From assembly GCA_011634665.1 (NCBI GenBank), contig WAEK01000002.1, forward strand, positions 3,304,501 through 3,368,500: a stretch of DNA of 64,000 bases, written 5' to 3'. Below, in pieces: positions 35,590 to 46,502 of the stretch (its first letter is position 1; each line of letters opens with the position of its first letter). The notes beneath the pieces are model-generated. The model saw only the letters and a program-made list of their open reading frames with translations. It did not search any database and was not told the DNA's origin. A program made the translations under genes and the position numbers. Source of the DNA: Mortierella sp. BCC40632 (lineage: Eukaryota; Mortierellomycota; Mortierellomycetes; Mortierellales; Mortierellaceae).

Positions 35590-36657
35590 TTTACAGAATA
35601 GGTTCCATAATATACTTCAATGAGATTTTCAACTTTTTGCATATTCCGCTCCTTTACCAGGAGGCTTATGAGTGAAAGGATTATGAATTCTATTTCCATC
35701 TCGTTCGCTGTAATTTTGAATTGGCCAAGTAATGTTTCAATTTCTCTCTTTTACCACTTGGAGGTTCTCTCTTTGCCACTTGGAGGATTCATTTTTCAAC
35801 CGAAAGTTGAAATCATGAAGAAGCATAAATTTACAATTCTTTTCTTTCATTACTCTTTTCTGCTGTTGATAATAGTATATTTAGCGTGAGTGCTGTATAA
35901 TAAAGTGTACAGTTGACTTGATAAAGGCTAGAGATGAATATTGACTCTCTATTTTTGTTGTCGAGTGGATGTTTGATCATGTCTGAAGGCAGCTTCCGCG
36001 CCTCAAAATTATGCTATTTGCTATCGGATACGTTACATAGACCATATCTACGATTAAATTAAGGATTCTACTAGGAGAAGGCGGATGCGTGGTAGTGGGG
36101 ATGGAAGAGGAGGAGGTGGTGGATGCGTGATGGTGATGGAGGAGGTGGTGAGGGTGAATGCGTGGCGGTGATGAAGGAAGAGGAGGAGAAGGTGAATGTG
36201 TGGTGGCGGTGGAGGAAAAAAGCAAGAAAGGAAGAGGAAGGGAGTGAAGAAGGAATGCGGAGACTCAATAAAAAAATACAGCACAGAGTTCCCACGTGGT
36301 CCCCCACCATAACGGCCGTAGCTCAGAATCATGGCTATTCCCACTGGTCATATACCCACTGGCCACACACCTTCACTCATTTCCCCAAGCAGGAGCGGTA
36401 CACGAGGAAGGGAAGGGAAAAAAAGAGGGGGGAGGGGGAGACAGGGACAGGAACATTGGGAGGGGGGGAGGAAAAAAAAAGAGGGGAAAAAGCGAGAGGA
36501 CAATGGTCACATGCCTCTCTGATCTGGCCCAGATCTTCACAGAAACCAACACACAGCACACAATCAACTCAAGCTCTTCTAAAGCTTCCAGCTGCAGCAA
36601 ATACCATTCATTCTAAGGCGAAACGCAACGCGACAAAAAAATAGTACAGTGGTGGCA
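35590..36657. other. Intergenic region in the island
   Basis: It holds the 3' flank of the gene ending at 35589 and the 5' flank of the recombinase gene. A purine-rich minisatellite lies at 36080-36220, and a G/A-rich tract at 36415-36500 creates spurious open frames on both strands. No gene called. Confidence 0.6.
36080..36220 (+). repeat. GGA/GGTG-rich imperfect minisatellite
   Basis: Repeats of GGAGGAGGTGGTG and GCGTGGTGGTGATGG-type blocks, about four imperfect units of 33-40 bases. Confidence 0.75.
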
Positions 36658-38792
36658 ATGAAATCAAACTCTCTCTGTCGGATGAATCTTCAAACTCCAA
36701 CTTCATCTCCAAGGACTCGTCGGCAAAAGCGAGCTCATGAGGCCCAACTTGCGGCGATTCATGACTTGGGCGAAGGGAGTCATGACCTAAGCGAAGAGAT
36801 TCAGCTTGACCCTCAACAACAGATTCAGTCAAGCTTGCAAGAAAAGAGTCAGCCAGACCTGGGAGAAAAAAAGTCAGGCAAATCTGGAGGAAGAGCCTCT
36901 CGTTCGGAGTCCCAGGCGCAGGGGACTGTTGCCACAGCAACCTTGTCCTACAGCGGCCCAACCAAAAAACCATGTCAACCAAGGACAGCACCAGCGACTT
37001 CCGCAGGAGCAAGTGCAGGGCCAGCACCTCAAGAGGCACAGCTGCACCAGCAAGCATCGGGACAGGGCAAGAAGGTCAGACCACCCGGAAATGTATTATC
37101 GCGGGAGTAACTTCTGGCCTGCCTTCAGGGATTGTCGCAGGAACAATCAGGTTCCCAAGATCAACCTATGCTCGATGAACTGCCTACATTTCATGAGCAA
37201 CTACCAACTCAGGAACCAATACAGGTCCATGAGGAACATGATCTCCAAGGTCAACCTCTACCCGACGAACTGTCTGCACTCCATGAGCCACTATCAAGTC
37301 AGGAGGAGGAGCAAACACAGATCCATGAAAAGCAAGATACTCTAGTGCGACGCAAACGTGGTCGACCTCGAAAGCGACCACTTACTGACACTGAAGGTAA
37401 ATGTTGTTGGATTGCTGCCCACGAGTATCCACTTGGTGTACAATGCGTAACGATACAGAGGTTTGCTTATTCCCAGTACTATTGTATTGCTACTGATATT
37501 TAGGTGGCACAGTCATTGCCAGTGAGGGTGCGAGCTTTCCACAGCCTCGAGTACCACCTCGGAAAAAAGCAGCCCGCACTACTGAGAGAGCTCAGGTACC
37601 ACAGTGGACTGAATCTTTAAAGGATACTATTCTACGGGAGCGACTGAAGCTTGAGAACGATACGAAGGCAATATCACTGGGGAAATCAAGGAGCACGATT
37701 ATCCAGTACGTGCGCGTCATTGAGCTCTGGAGAGTAAGCACTTCATCAGAGGATGAACGTGTTGCTGAATGACCTGGCGAGCATTATGTATGGCATCAAG
37801 AGTGAGAAAAGTCCATGCTCTAATCCCGTTAACTCACTCCCTTTTCATCTGTTTGTTCTGTGGGTTACCAAATAGATCTTTTGCGAAGCAAACGTTGATA
37901 AGTTCTCTATAGGTGATGGATCTTTGCTCTTTGCCGTGTATCCGATGGAGAAAGTTCTCGAATTTTTTAAGGAGCATGTCTTCAAGAGGACTGCAAACAA
38001 AATACGTCCCTATTGGAACCGGATACAAGACCCAGGTTCACGTCTACGACCCTCATAATCCTGAGCAAGAGAATGCTGGCCTCTTGGAGTGTATGTGCCA
38101 TTGGTGTTGTCCCTGGATTTCCCAAGTCTACTCTTAGCCCCTACTCACCATTGGTTTTACTTGTCTTTTAATCTCACTAGCGATCAAGCAAGCCAGATTC
38201 AGCAAAGACGGGAAGAAAAAAAGTAATTGAGGTGCCGATATCAGAAGAAACCGTTAGTCAGGACAAAAAAGGTCTCGTTGAACTTCATCGTGTCCAAAAA
38301 GAGCGTAACTTGTTTGGAGGCCCACTTCCAAGCAAGTGGACAGAACTGAAGGAGGCCATCAGGGGCTATAATATGAATCTTGTGTATGAAGGTTCTCATA
38401 TCAGTGGGCAGCGAGTTACGGGATGTATCCTCAGAGATTCTTTCAAGCTACCGCAGCTGATATCTATGGCGCAAACGCTGTGGAGCACACCGACCAGAAC
38501 ATCCAGAGAGAGTATTCTACTTCATCGAAACAGGTTTTGCCTACTAGCACGCCATCAAATGCTCCTGAGAGACGAAGACATTCGCCACCTCAACTACTCT
38601 GAGTGTTTCTTTGACGTCCTCGCCAGAGACCTACATCATGGCTCTCAACAAGCCATGGCACTTGTTTTTCGTTTAAACAAAGGAAAAACGAATAAGAGTG
38701 GCCAAAATCTCTATGCTGCTGCTGCACGCCACAAGGATATCCGAAGGTGCCTTTTAGGAGCATCTGCATTTTACTTGCTTGCCCAATTCCTG
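36658..38792 (+). pseudogene. Crypton-type tyrosine recombinase with AT-hook, 3'-truncated
   Basis: The ATG at 36658 opens a basic, Gln-rich N-terminus; a 54 bp intron (37075-37128, phase 0) removes what would be an in-frame stop. Exon 2 has two degenerate copies of a DELP..HE.L motif and the AT-hook-like VRRKRGRPRKRP. Then come a helical DNA-binding-like segment (SLKDTILRERLKL, STIIQYVRVIELWR, GSLLFAVYPMEKVLEFFKEH) and the catalytic-domain start LLRDEDIRHLNYSECFFDVL (candidate first Arg). Next is RLNKGKTNKSGQ followed by AARHKDIRRCLLGASAFYLL, a signature of Crypton/Ndc10-like proteins. Cryptons move as circles cut and joined by this enzyme; the H-x-x-R and Tyr boxes should follow. Here the gene stops after QFL at a donor-like GTAAGA, then T14-A21, then the right direct repeat. 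A probable one-base frame shift lies near 37988, where VFKR passes to GLQTKYVPIGTG. I judge it defective. Confidence 0.7.
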
Positions 38793-38802
38793 GTAAGAAC
38801 AA

Positions 38803-38836
<34 letters not shown>

Positions 38837-38837
38837 A
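38803..38837. repeat. T14-A21 homopolymer junction at island edge
   Basis: T14 passes straight into A21 and then GGGGGG of the right direct repeat. It marks the exact boundary between the truncated recombinase gene and the hydrolase-derived segment. Confidence 0.9.
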
Positions 38838-39670
38838 GGGGGGAGAGGGAGAAAGAGAATCGGCCAGAAAGACGGATGAGATGTTTTCTACTTTTCCCAC
38901 ACAATGTGCACGCGACCGCCGCCATCCCTTCCTCACCTTCCCGCGTCTCTTTTTTCTCGCTTTGGACCCAGCCTTGGAGCCACCTCGTTTACCGTCGCGG
39001 TGCTCCCCGGGAGAATACTTTTGTTCTCTTTCTCGTCCGCCTCGGCCTCGCCAAGCAATGTATTCTTTTACGTAAGCCCGAAGCTCCACCAGTTCACGCT
39101 CAGAGTTTTTGGATCTTTTGAAATGATTGACCAGCACAACCACCATTCCGATGGGTCAGTGTCATCTACGGCCCAACATTCATGGACAAACACAGGAAAA
39201 TTTACACCAGCACTGATGTATGCCCTACAGGAGCGGTGGGTAGCAAAGGCATGCCGCACATGGAGGGTCCAAGTGGTAGTAGTCCCTGCCCGTACATACT
39301 CTCCGCTCGGGAGAATTAAAACCTTCGTTCTCGGTAGAAGGTAGAGAATCTCATCAGCTGGCTGTTGTCTAACGCCAACACCACCTAGCTCAGCCAATGC
39401 TTATTTCGAGGACTAGAACAGACCAGTCGAGCACAGGCTTCCACTCGATGGATTTCATGCAAAATAATACTGTCCTTTTGTGTCTTGCCTGAGTTGGTCT
39501 CCATCTCGAGATCTGCTGTACTCCTTGTCATGCAGGAACACTCCCCAACCACCTTTCTTTGACACCGGTAGCAGCTCGTCGCAACCACTCCACATTGGCC
39601 GTCACCTGTTGAGCTGCAGCAGCAAGATCATTGACATCCATGAAAAGGGAAAACTACTGGTATATTGGCT

Positions 39671-39709
<39 letters not shown>

Positions 39710-40536
39710 TTGTTGTTCAATAATGGAGATTAAATCAATGTGGCCAGTACCTGAGGTCCTCCACCAAGTTTCCCAAGTCGATCCTGCCATCCCTGGACTG
39801 CCTCTTCCTCCAACGGCCTCGTCTCCCCTTGTGCGCTTACTCTCAGGAATCTCTCCGTCTTTGCTCCGACCGTAGGCGACGATGTCGCTGTGGTCCCCGG
39901 TGAGGTAGTAACCTTGCGAATAAAGTTTGCTGATTCTTGGAGTGCATGACGAGCACTGATCAAAAATTCGAACATGGGGAAAACGTGTGGCATGTCGTCG
40001 TAGACTAACAACTGCACTTCGGTCTGCCCTTTCTCTTGCTTCTTTGCTTCCGCTCCTCGAATCGCAAACACAATAGCCTCATCCCTCAGCAGCTCACCGT
40101 CTCCCGCAATCTTAGTATACAAAGCAGACATTGATGTTGGACGTTCAAGAAAATAGTGGACTTCATGTTAGGAACTCTGGAAGAAGTAGGCAGATTGTGA
40201 CCAAACAATGAGAATGCAGTGTGACTCGTACCACTCCCTTTCTTTTTCTTTCCTCCACAAGCAGCTTTCATTCGTTTTCTTGACGCCCATGACTTACCAC
40301 AAGCATTGAACATGTTCCTTTAAGACTGTTGACCACAACAGGGCTCACGTATGGGCAGTCGAGGACCGCGTTTGCAGCATAATGTTGAATCTCTGGAAGG
40401 TCGGGATGGTGCAACACATTATCTTCTGGATTCATGGACGCGGCCAACCTTGCCACTCTTGTCAGTGAGCCCTGTCCTCCTTGCGTAAATCCCTCCGCAG
40501 GTAGATAGTCCGACGACGCGTTTGTTAACACGGACG
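38817..40536. repeat. Direct repeat, right copy (about 1.72 kb)
   Basis: Same orientation as 28308-30023. This copy is continuous with the intact hydrolase gene, covering its last exons, introns and about 0.7 kb of 3' flank. It is therefore the likely native sequence. Confidence 0.95.
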
Positions 40537-40563
40537 GCATCGAGTGCAACAAATCTAGCCTAT

Positions 40564-40601
<38 letters not shown>

Positions 40602-41730
40602 AGGCAATGAGAATCAGAATAGTCGTACTGTCTTTGACATCTTTGTAATAGTCTTAGCCTAAAAATCTCTATAAGTAACTTTGGTCTTACCAAGGACTCC
40701 ACCCAATGATTCCAGCGGGCATAGGTAGACCCGCATCCCTGATTGCGAGCATGGTAGCAAAAGTCAAACCTATGCTCAAAAGGGGCTCGTTAGTTCATGG
40801 GTAATATATGGAGCCGCCCTTCTACCTTATATCCTTGTAGTCCATCACAACCAAACCAAAGAAAGTCAAGCAATTGATTACCTCCTCCAGCCGAATCTCC
40901 CATAATGACAAGATTCTTGGGGTCAACAGCAGCTTGTCCAGACTCTAGTGGAGGATGGAGAAGATAAAGATAGGCTGCGAGTGCATCCTGAAGTGCTGCA
41001 GGGAAGGGCGAGTCTGGTGCCAATCTATAATCAATCGCTGTAATGTGTCCAAAAGGATCATCGAGTGGTTATCACCTGTTGGCTTTGATACTTAATATGA
41101 TACCTCCTAGGTTCAGAAGATGTGGATTCACTGAATAGAGGCATACGATTATACTCATTCTATCAACATACAGAATACCTTGGCATCCCCAAGGCTAGCC
41201 ATTCCCCAAGTCGCCCAGCGGTGGGTGCGGATCGAAGCAAGAAAGTATCCTCCCCCATGTAGGTACAATACAGTTCTCTTTCCGCTTAATTCCTTCTCGT
41301 CCGCTCCTCGAGCCCAGGTCCATTCACCCTCGAGAGGCTCACTCGTTGCCATGGGATCATTCCTCCAATCCCAACCCAGTTTGGTATCATCAATTCCCTG
41401 TCGCTCAAACAACGTCTGGAGATGAACTGAAGCCTTATCCCGGTACTGACCCGGAACCGTGCTCATAAACGAGACCGCCCCAGCATTTATAGGGGCATCT
41501 TCGTCGGTGACTCTTCTCGATAATGCCTGAGAGTCTTTGATGGGAACATGATTAATCTGGGTCAAGAATGACCGGAGGAGGGCAATGGTAAGAGAGAGTT
41601 TATAGGACCAAGACTTCTTGGGCGGGCCGAGCGCATAGTGGACCAGAGTAGTCGAGACGATGAGTGGGACCTTTGGAACGATAATCCGGAGGATCCCAAG
41701 GAGCTTTTGGGGAGCTGATGGAGAGGACAT
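39528..41730 (-). CDS. Alpha/beta hydrolase, hormone-sensitive-lipase-like esterase
   Basis: The ATG at 41728-41730 ([20 protein letters not shown]) begins a hydrophobic N-terminus that could associate with membrane. The oxyanion-hole motif is in [16 protein letters not shown]; next exons give [20 protein letters not shown] and [12 protein letters not shown] (nucleophile Ser), then [20 protein letters not shown], spliced in phase across a T8-A29 intron. Later come the acid region [14 protein letters not shown] and the His in [13 protein letters not shown]. The last exon, after an intron with a 36-nt homopolymer (A on the coding strand, T at 39673-39708), is [20 protein letters not shown], ending GSVPA with TGA 39528-39530. 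HGGG and GDSAG place it with HSL-type carboxylesterases/lipases that hydrolyse short- to medium-chain esters or acylglycerols. The catalytic triad is complete. Its final exons are duplicated at 28308-30023. Confidence 0.88.
40563..40599. repeat. T8-A29 homopolymer junction in hydrolase intron
   Basis: On the coding (minus) strand this is T29 then A8 and TAG, forming the polypyrimidine tract and 3' splice site of the intron before [11 protein letters not shown]. Confidence 0.85.
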
Positions 41731-42379
41731 TGTTGATGGTAGCGATCACTACAAAGACGAGTGGGTGAGTGGTATGAGGTGTGGAGTACAAGGCAGGATC
41801 AAGAAAGAAGACTGAGCAGGACGTTTTTAGAAAGAGAGGGAGTATGTATCGCGTAGGTCAAAGGGGTTGAGAGAGAAGAAGAGGAGAGAAAGAAGTAGAA
41901 GAAAAAGAAGAAAAGAGAGAGAAAGAGAGATGGGTAATGGGAAAGAAGATGAGAATGAATGCCAAGGTGGGTTGGGATGGGCTTACCAATTCAAAATCCC
42001 AGGTCAAAGGCCAGCCAGCCGAAGACCCGAAGGGGTGAGAAAAGAGCACAGGGGCCGCCAACATGCCACGCACTCCGAATGAACAATCTCCTCCTCCTCC
42101 TCTCCCCAAGGCAGGAACAGAACGCTAAACCGGTTTTAAGGTTCGATCATCGAGACCCGAGCAGACCTACTCCCATTGCCCCTGATCGACTCCGGCTTCG
42201 CCTACCGAAGCAAATTTTTATAAAGGACGAGGGGTTTAATGATGATCCGGTTCATCTCTAGCTCAAACTGAGCTGTGCTCGTCCTATCTCCTCCTCCTCC
42301 TCCTCGTCCTCCTCGTCCTCCTCTTCCTCCTTCTCTCCTCCTCGTCATCACTGAATCCTGTCTTAAACCACTTTGAGCT
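41731..42379. other. Intergenic region with TCC repeat
   Basis: It holds the promoter of the hydrolase gene and the 3' UTR of the RING gene. TCC/TCG trinucleotide repeats at about 42285-42345 lie right after the RING stop codon. A GA-rich patch lies at 41870-41935. No gene seen. Confidence 0.65.
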
Positions 42380-43729
42380 CTACTCCATATCGAGATCGAG
42401 TTTACAGAGTGGACAGTGAGTTGATTTCTGCAGCAGCCAGATGTCTTTGAATCGCGTCCCAACCCAACCACAAACCACAAAAAGAAAGAAAGGAAATGTT
42501 CAATGCATCTGTCAGCTTTCCAATGACATATGACTCTTTCCTCAGACAACATAGAACCAACAAAATACAAAGCGCTCATCCCTTACCTATACAGGCGGCA
42601 TGAAACTCATGTGCGCACGGCAACAGCCGAACATGGTCGCCTTTGGCGTAGTCCACTAAACAGATTGAGCAGGATAAGTCCTCCTGCTCCTCAGTACTCT
42701 CGCCGACCGCTGTATCCTCTTTCTCTATAACTGATGGCGTGGGTCTGTCCTTGATCTCAACCGGACACTCTAACGAAGAGATATGTTTTTCTGGCATTTG
42801 AACACTCTCTATATCAGCTTTCCTTTTGCTCCTACTTGATCCAGATTTGGATAGTTGACTCGAGGACTGAGTGTTTTCCTCTGCCTCTGGACTCTGTGAT
42901 GTTGGCGTCAAACCATTCTCCTTTTCTACTGCCGCTTGCTCTATATCAACACTGCTGCCCACTTTCGTCAAACTCTCGTCCATTTCAACTACTCTATCAA
43001 CACTGTAGTTGTCACCATCCGATCCGTGCTTAATACCCAAGCCAACACTATGACAGAACATGAGCTGATTCGAAGGCCAAATCCGGATGGGTAATGTCTG
43101 GTCAATCTCTATCCTTTCCAAAACAGCTCGCTTTTGGTTCACTTTTGCGTTCTCTCTTTCCTCCCAATCTCCTTGGTCCGGGTTGTCATTGGGGTTGTGT
43201 CGATAGTCGAAAGCGTGGAGACCATCCATATCGATTGAATATACCGCCGTTGGTTCTCTACCGCGACTGAATCTCCATAAGGCCATTGCTACACAACCTA
43301 TCGTGTGAGTTGCGAGAAATGGACATGGGACAGTGAAGGTTAACATGGCATCAACAGTTTGCAGATTCCCCTAGTCGAAAATATCAGCATGGTTGAAGTG
43401 ACTTTTGGGGAGGTGGGATCATACAGAGTCCAACTAACAAAACTGTGAGTCCTCCGACGGTCACTACTCTGGTAGACAGGAATACAGATGCCTAGTTGAA
43501 CAAAGAGTGGGTGTGTGTGTGTGTGCCAAAAGGCAGGCAAGTTAAGAAGAAGCCCATTTCAACAAAAGTCATGGAGTAAAAGACTAAAAGAGCAGACCAA
43601 AAACGCCGTTACTTGTGCGCCTGTCGAGGCATCATCTAAATCATGGGCCATAACGAGCTCGGGTGCCGGTGGGATCAAGTTGGTTGTCCAATTCTGGATG
43701 GCCCAGGGTGTGAACTCAAATGGTGCCAT
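42380..43729 (-). CDS. Membrane-anchored RING-H2 E3 ubiquitin ligase
   Basis: The ATG at 43727-43729 gives MAPFEFTPWAIQNW. Short exons then encode the hydrophobic segment TVGGLTVLLVGLC and, after another intron, DAMLTFTVPCPFLATHTIGC, suggesting two membrane spans. A long cytosolic acidic/Ser-rich linker has KADIESVQMPEKHISSLECP. The RING-H2 is DLSCSICLVDYAKGDHVRLL then PCAHEFHAACI, an intron, and FKDIWLLQKSTHCPLCKLDL, ending MEYSSK-free at DLDME with TAG 42380-42382. The eight ligands C-x2-C...C-x-H-x2-3-H...C-x2-C can be assigned except that the spacing in the middle is interrupted by the splice. RING-H2 membrane ligases recruit an E2 to ubiquitinate proteins at the ER, Golgi, endosome or vacuole. 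The exact orthologue is unknown. Confidence 0.75.
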
Positions 43730-44349
43730 TGTATACTTGTGTTCTTGAGAAGGCGGAGGGGAGAGGGAGTATTAGGTATGGATAATTTTGGAGAGTGGTG
43801 AACTAGAAAAAGAAAACGCCAAGAAAAAGAGGTGCAGTGAAGAAAACATGGCAAGGTAAAGGATCAATAAGGAAGCTCTTGGTCCAAATCTACTGACTTT
43901 ATGGCTTCTTCTGTCGAGCTCTTCTGCTGCTTTAACTGAGATGAGAGTAGTAAGGATCGAACAAGCGGCTTTTTTTTTTTTTTTTCTCCTCCTCCCAGAG
44001 GGTTTCTGTTCCTTCGCAAAAACAGATGTTACCGTGCACGCACTCGGGCACGCTCGAGTCTCTCAAACACACTTCCAAGAGACTATAAATGATCCTAAAA
44101 CCTCTTTTTATACAGTCTATCCTCTCCTCCTTCTCCAACACTCAGACACAGTTGAATGTCTTGGGCAGACTTTTTTTTTTTTTGTTTTTTGTTTGTTTTT
44201 TATTTTATTTTTTATTCTTGGCAGTGTTCCACGCGTTTGCAGTTTCAAATGACCCTGCGGCCTGGAAAATGTGTCAAGTTTAGAAAATAGGAAATTGTCC
44301 TCAATTATTGCGTGTGCAAGAAATGGACCTGGTCAATAAGAGACAGCGT
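43730..44349. other. Intergenic region, RING gene 5' side to RPS0 3' side
   Basis: It holds the promoter of the RING gene and the 3' UTR of RPS0. T runs at 43971-43985 and 44171-44182. No gene seen. Confidence 0.65.
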
Positions 44350-45546
44350 TTAAGCGCCCCAGTTGTCGGTAGTGGCGGCATCGGCAGACCAGTCAGGGGT
44401 AGGCTCGGCAGACCAGTCACCAGCACCAGCAGGGACAGCACCTTCGTTCCAGTCAACTGGAGCAGCCTCACCAGGGGCCCAGCTGCCAGCAGGCTCATCA
44501 GCCTTGGACTCGGCGGCGGCAGCGGCGGCATCCTCCTCAGCCTTCTCTTCGGGGTCACGGTAGAAGAACATGTCAACCATGACGCCCCAGGGCTCGGAGC
44601 GGGAGATGGTACCACGGAGGCGGAGGACCTCACGGGCCAACAACCAGTAGGCAAGACCGATGGCGTGCTTGGAGCGGTTGTTGGTGGGGATGGCAACATC
44701 GACGTACTTGAGAGGGGACTCGGTGTCGGCAAAGGCAATGACGGGGATGTTGACGTACGAAGCCTCCTTGATGGCCTGGTGGTCGGTCAAGGGGTCGGTG
44801 ACGATGATCAAACGGGGCTCCTTGAAGGCACGGGTGATGTAGTTGGTGAAGGTACCGGGGGTGAAGCGGCCGGCAATAGCCTGGGCACCAGTGTTCGAAG
44901 CGAACTTCAAGGCAGCACGCTGACCATAGGGGCGGGCAGAAATAACGCAGATATCGGCAGGGTTCTCGATCGCGACAATGATACGAGCAGCAAGGACGAT
45001 CTTCTCCCAGGTCTTGCCAATGTTGATGATGTGGACACCTAATTATTATCAGATTGAGGATCAAAACGCCTTGTTGAGTAAGATTGGTTCAAAATATCCT
45101 TCTGATCTCCAGCATAATGGAAGTAATGGGGCCGTTCTCTCTTCCAAAAGGCTACAAGTGAAATAGAGGTGCCTCGTTAAGGCTCAGCAAGCACTCGGAC
45201 GCGTCAAGCCAAATGAATTGGAACAAAACACTAGTCCTAGCCATATCTAATTTGCTCCGAGTCCTCTACTCCTTGTCTCGCTTATTCGGTTCGCCTCGAT
45301 AACTCCCTGCTAATTTTCCAGTAGCCACCAAGCTGGTTTCCACCTCCATCTCCTTAATCTTATCTCTCAAGAACCAAACGAGTATTCCTATTTTTCTTTT
45401 TCTAAATGCTTACCATCAGCGCGGCGCTTGTAGACATAGGGCTCCATGTGCACATCGCAGTTCTTGGTACCCAGGTGGGACTGGGCAGCAAGGAGGAGCT
45501 TGATATCATCCTCAGTAGCGTTGAGAATAGCGGGCAATCCAGACAT
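44350..45546 (-). CDS. RPS0: 40S ribosomal protein S0 (uS2, RPSA family)
   Basis: Two exons: 45546 to about 45413 ([20 protein letters not shown], 45 residues, ends KRRADG) and about 45039-44350 ([20 protein letters not shown] onward). Diagnostic stretches are [77 protein letters not shown] and [20 protein letters not shown]. The C-terminus is the usual acidic, Trp-containing tail ([15 protein letters not shown]), TAA 44350-44352. Total near 280-290 residues, normal for the family. It is a small-subunit head/platform protein needed for 18S rRNA maturation. Codon use is clearly more biased (C/G-ending) than in neighbours, as expected for a highly expressed ribosomal gene. The about 370 bp intron has no snoRNA that I could recognise. 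Confidence 0.97.
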
Positions 45547-46502
45547 GGCTATCGAAAGTTATGGTGATAGCTAGAAAAAAGAAGGGGGAAAAAAAAAGGT
45601 CAACGGCTGATGAGACAACTGACATTGAACGCAACAAGGTCTATTCTTTCCTCTACTTTTTTTGAGTAATGTGAGGTTCCCGTCGGCTCCTGGATGTCTT
45701 TTGGAATCCAGAGTCCCCTCCCTCCTGATGAATCTCCGCCGCTTCATCTTTTCAAATCAGTCGTTTTCCTTTTGACATGCGAAATCCGGTCAGGTCCAGA
45801 TCTCGTTGTTCAAACAAAATTTTCTCTCCCCTCTCTTCCCCTCCCTCCCTCCCTCCCTCCCACTTCTCCTGCTGTCTATCCGTTATCAAGACACCTATCC
45901 ATCCATCCATCCGACGTCCTGGACTCATTTTTCCCCCTTTCAAGACCACGCTGTCGTCAAGAAGGACTCCTACAACGCCATCAACGCCTTTAGCCTTATC
46001 GTTCCGCAAATGCTCCATGTTGGTTCTCTTATTATTGTGCACTTGGACCTAACATACAGCTAAAAAATCCGTATTTGCGAAAGGACAGAACAAAGGCACA
46101 CAGAGACCTCTCAAATTTATAGGAAATACAAGCTTGATCACGTGTTTATCTTTTTTTTATTTCTTTGGCATTCGGTACTACATAGAGGCCCAGTTGGTCC
46201 AGGAGTATGGCCAATGGGTGGAAACCCTTTTACAAACGTGTGTCGTTATATCTTCAAAAAAATGAAAGAACAAAAAAAAAAAAAAAAAAAAATAGAAAAA
46301 AAAAAAAAAAAAACTGGGATGGGTGGTGGGCAAAGTCCAATAGTAGGAGTTAGAGCATGCGCAGGGGAGAGCGGAGAGGGAAAAAAATGCGAAGGGAAGA
46401 GAGAAGAAAGAGAATAGGGAAGGCAACAGTTCCAGCTGCTGGAAGTTTTTAAAAAATTACAAAGCGTTCCTTGTGTCCCGGTCAGTAAAAGAATGACATC
46501 CA
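45547..46502. other. Intergenic region: RPS0 promoter side and USP10-like 3' side
   Basis: A (CCCT)n block at about 45839-45863, a (CCAT)n block at 45897-45913 and A runs at about 46265-46315 are the visible features. Pyrimidine-rich DNA just upstream of a ribosomal-protein gene is common, but I identified no specific factor site. Confidence 0.6.

Noticed and set aside
36123..36644. 173-codon plus-strand open frame
   Set aside because: It translates purine-rich minisatellite DNA and ends just before the recombinase gene; no domain or splice support.
37075..37128. Apparent in-frame stop in the Crypton-type gene
   Set aside because: It is removed by a phase-0, 54 bp intron with GT-AG ends, so it is not counted as a nonsense mutation.
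42130..42160. GGTTCGATCATC, resembling a tRNA B box
   Set aside because: No matching A box, acceptor stem or anticodon arm in the proper spacing.
44308..45042. 244-codon plus-strand open frame
   Set aside because: It is the antisense shadow of the codon-biased RPS0 gene.
45041..45408. Possible snoRNA in the RPS0 intron
   Set aside because: No clear C/D boxes or H/ACA hairpin pair could be read by eye.
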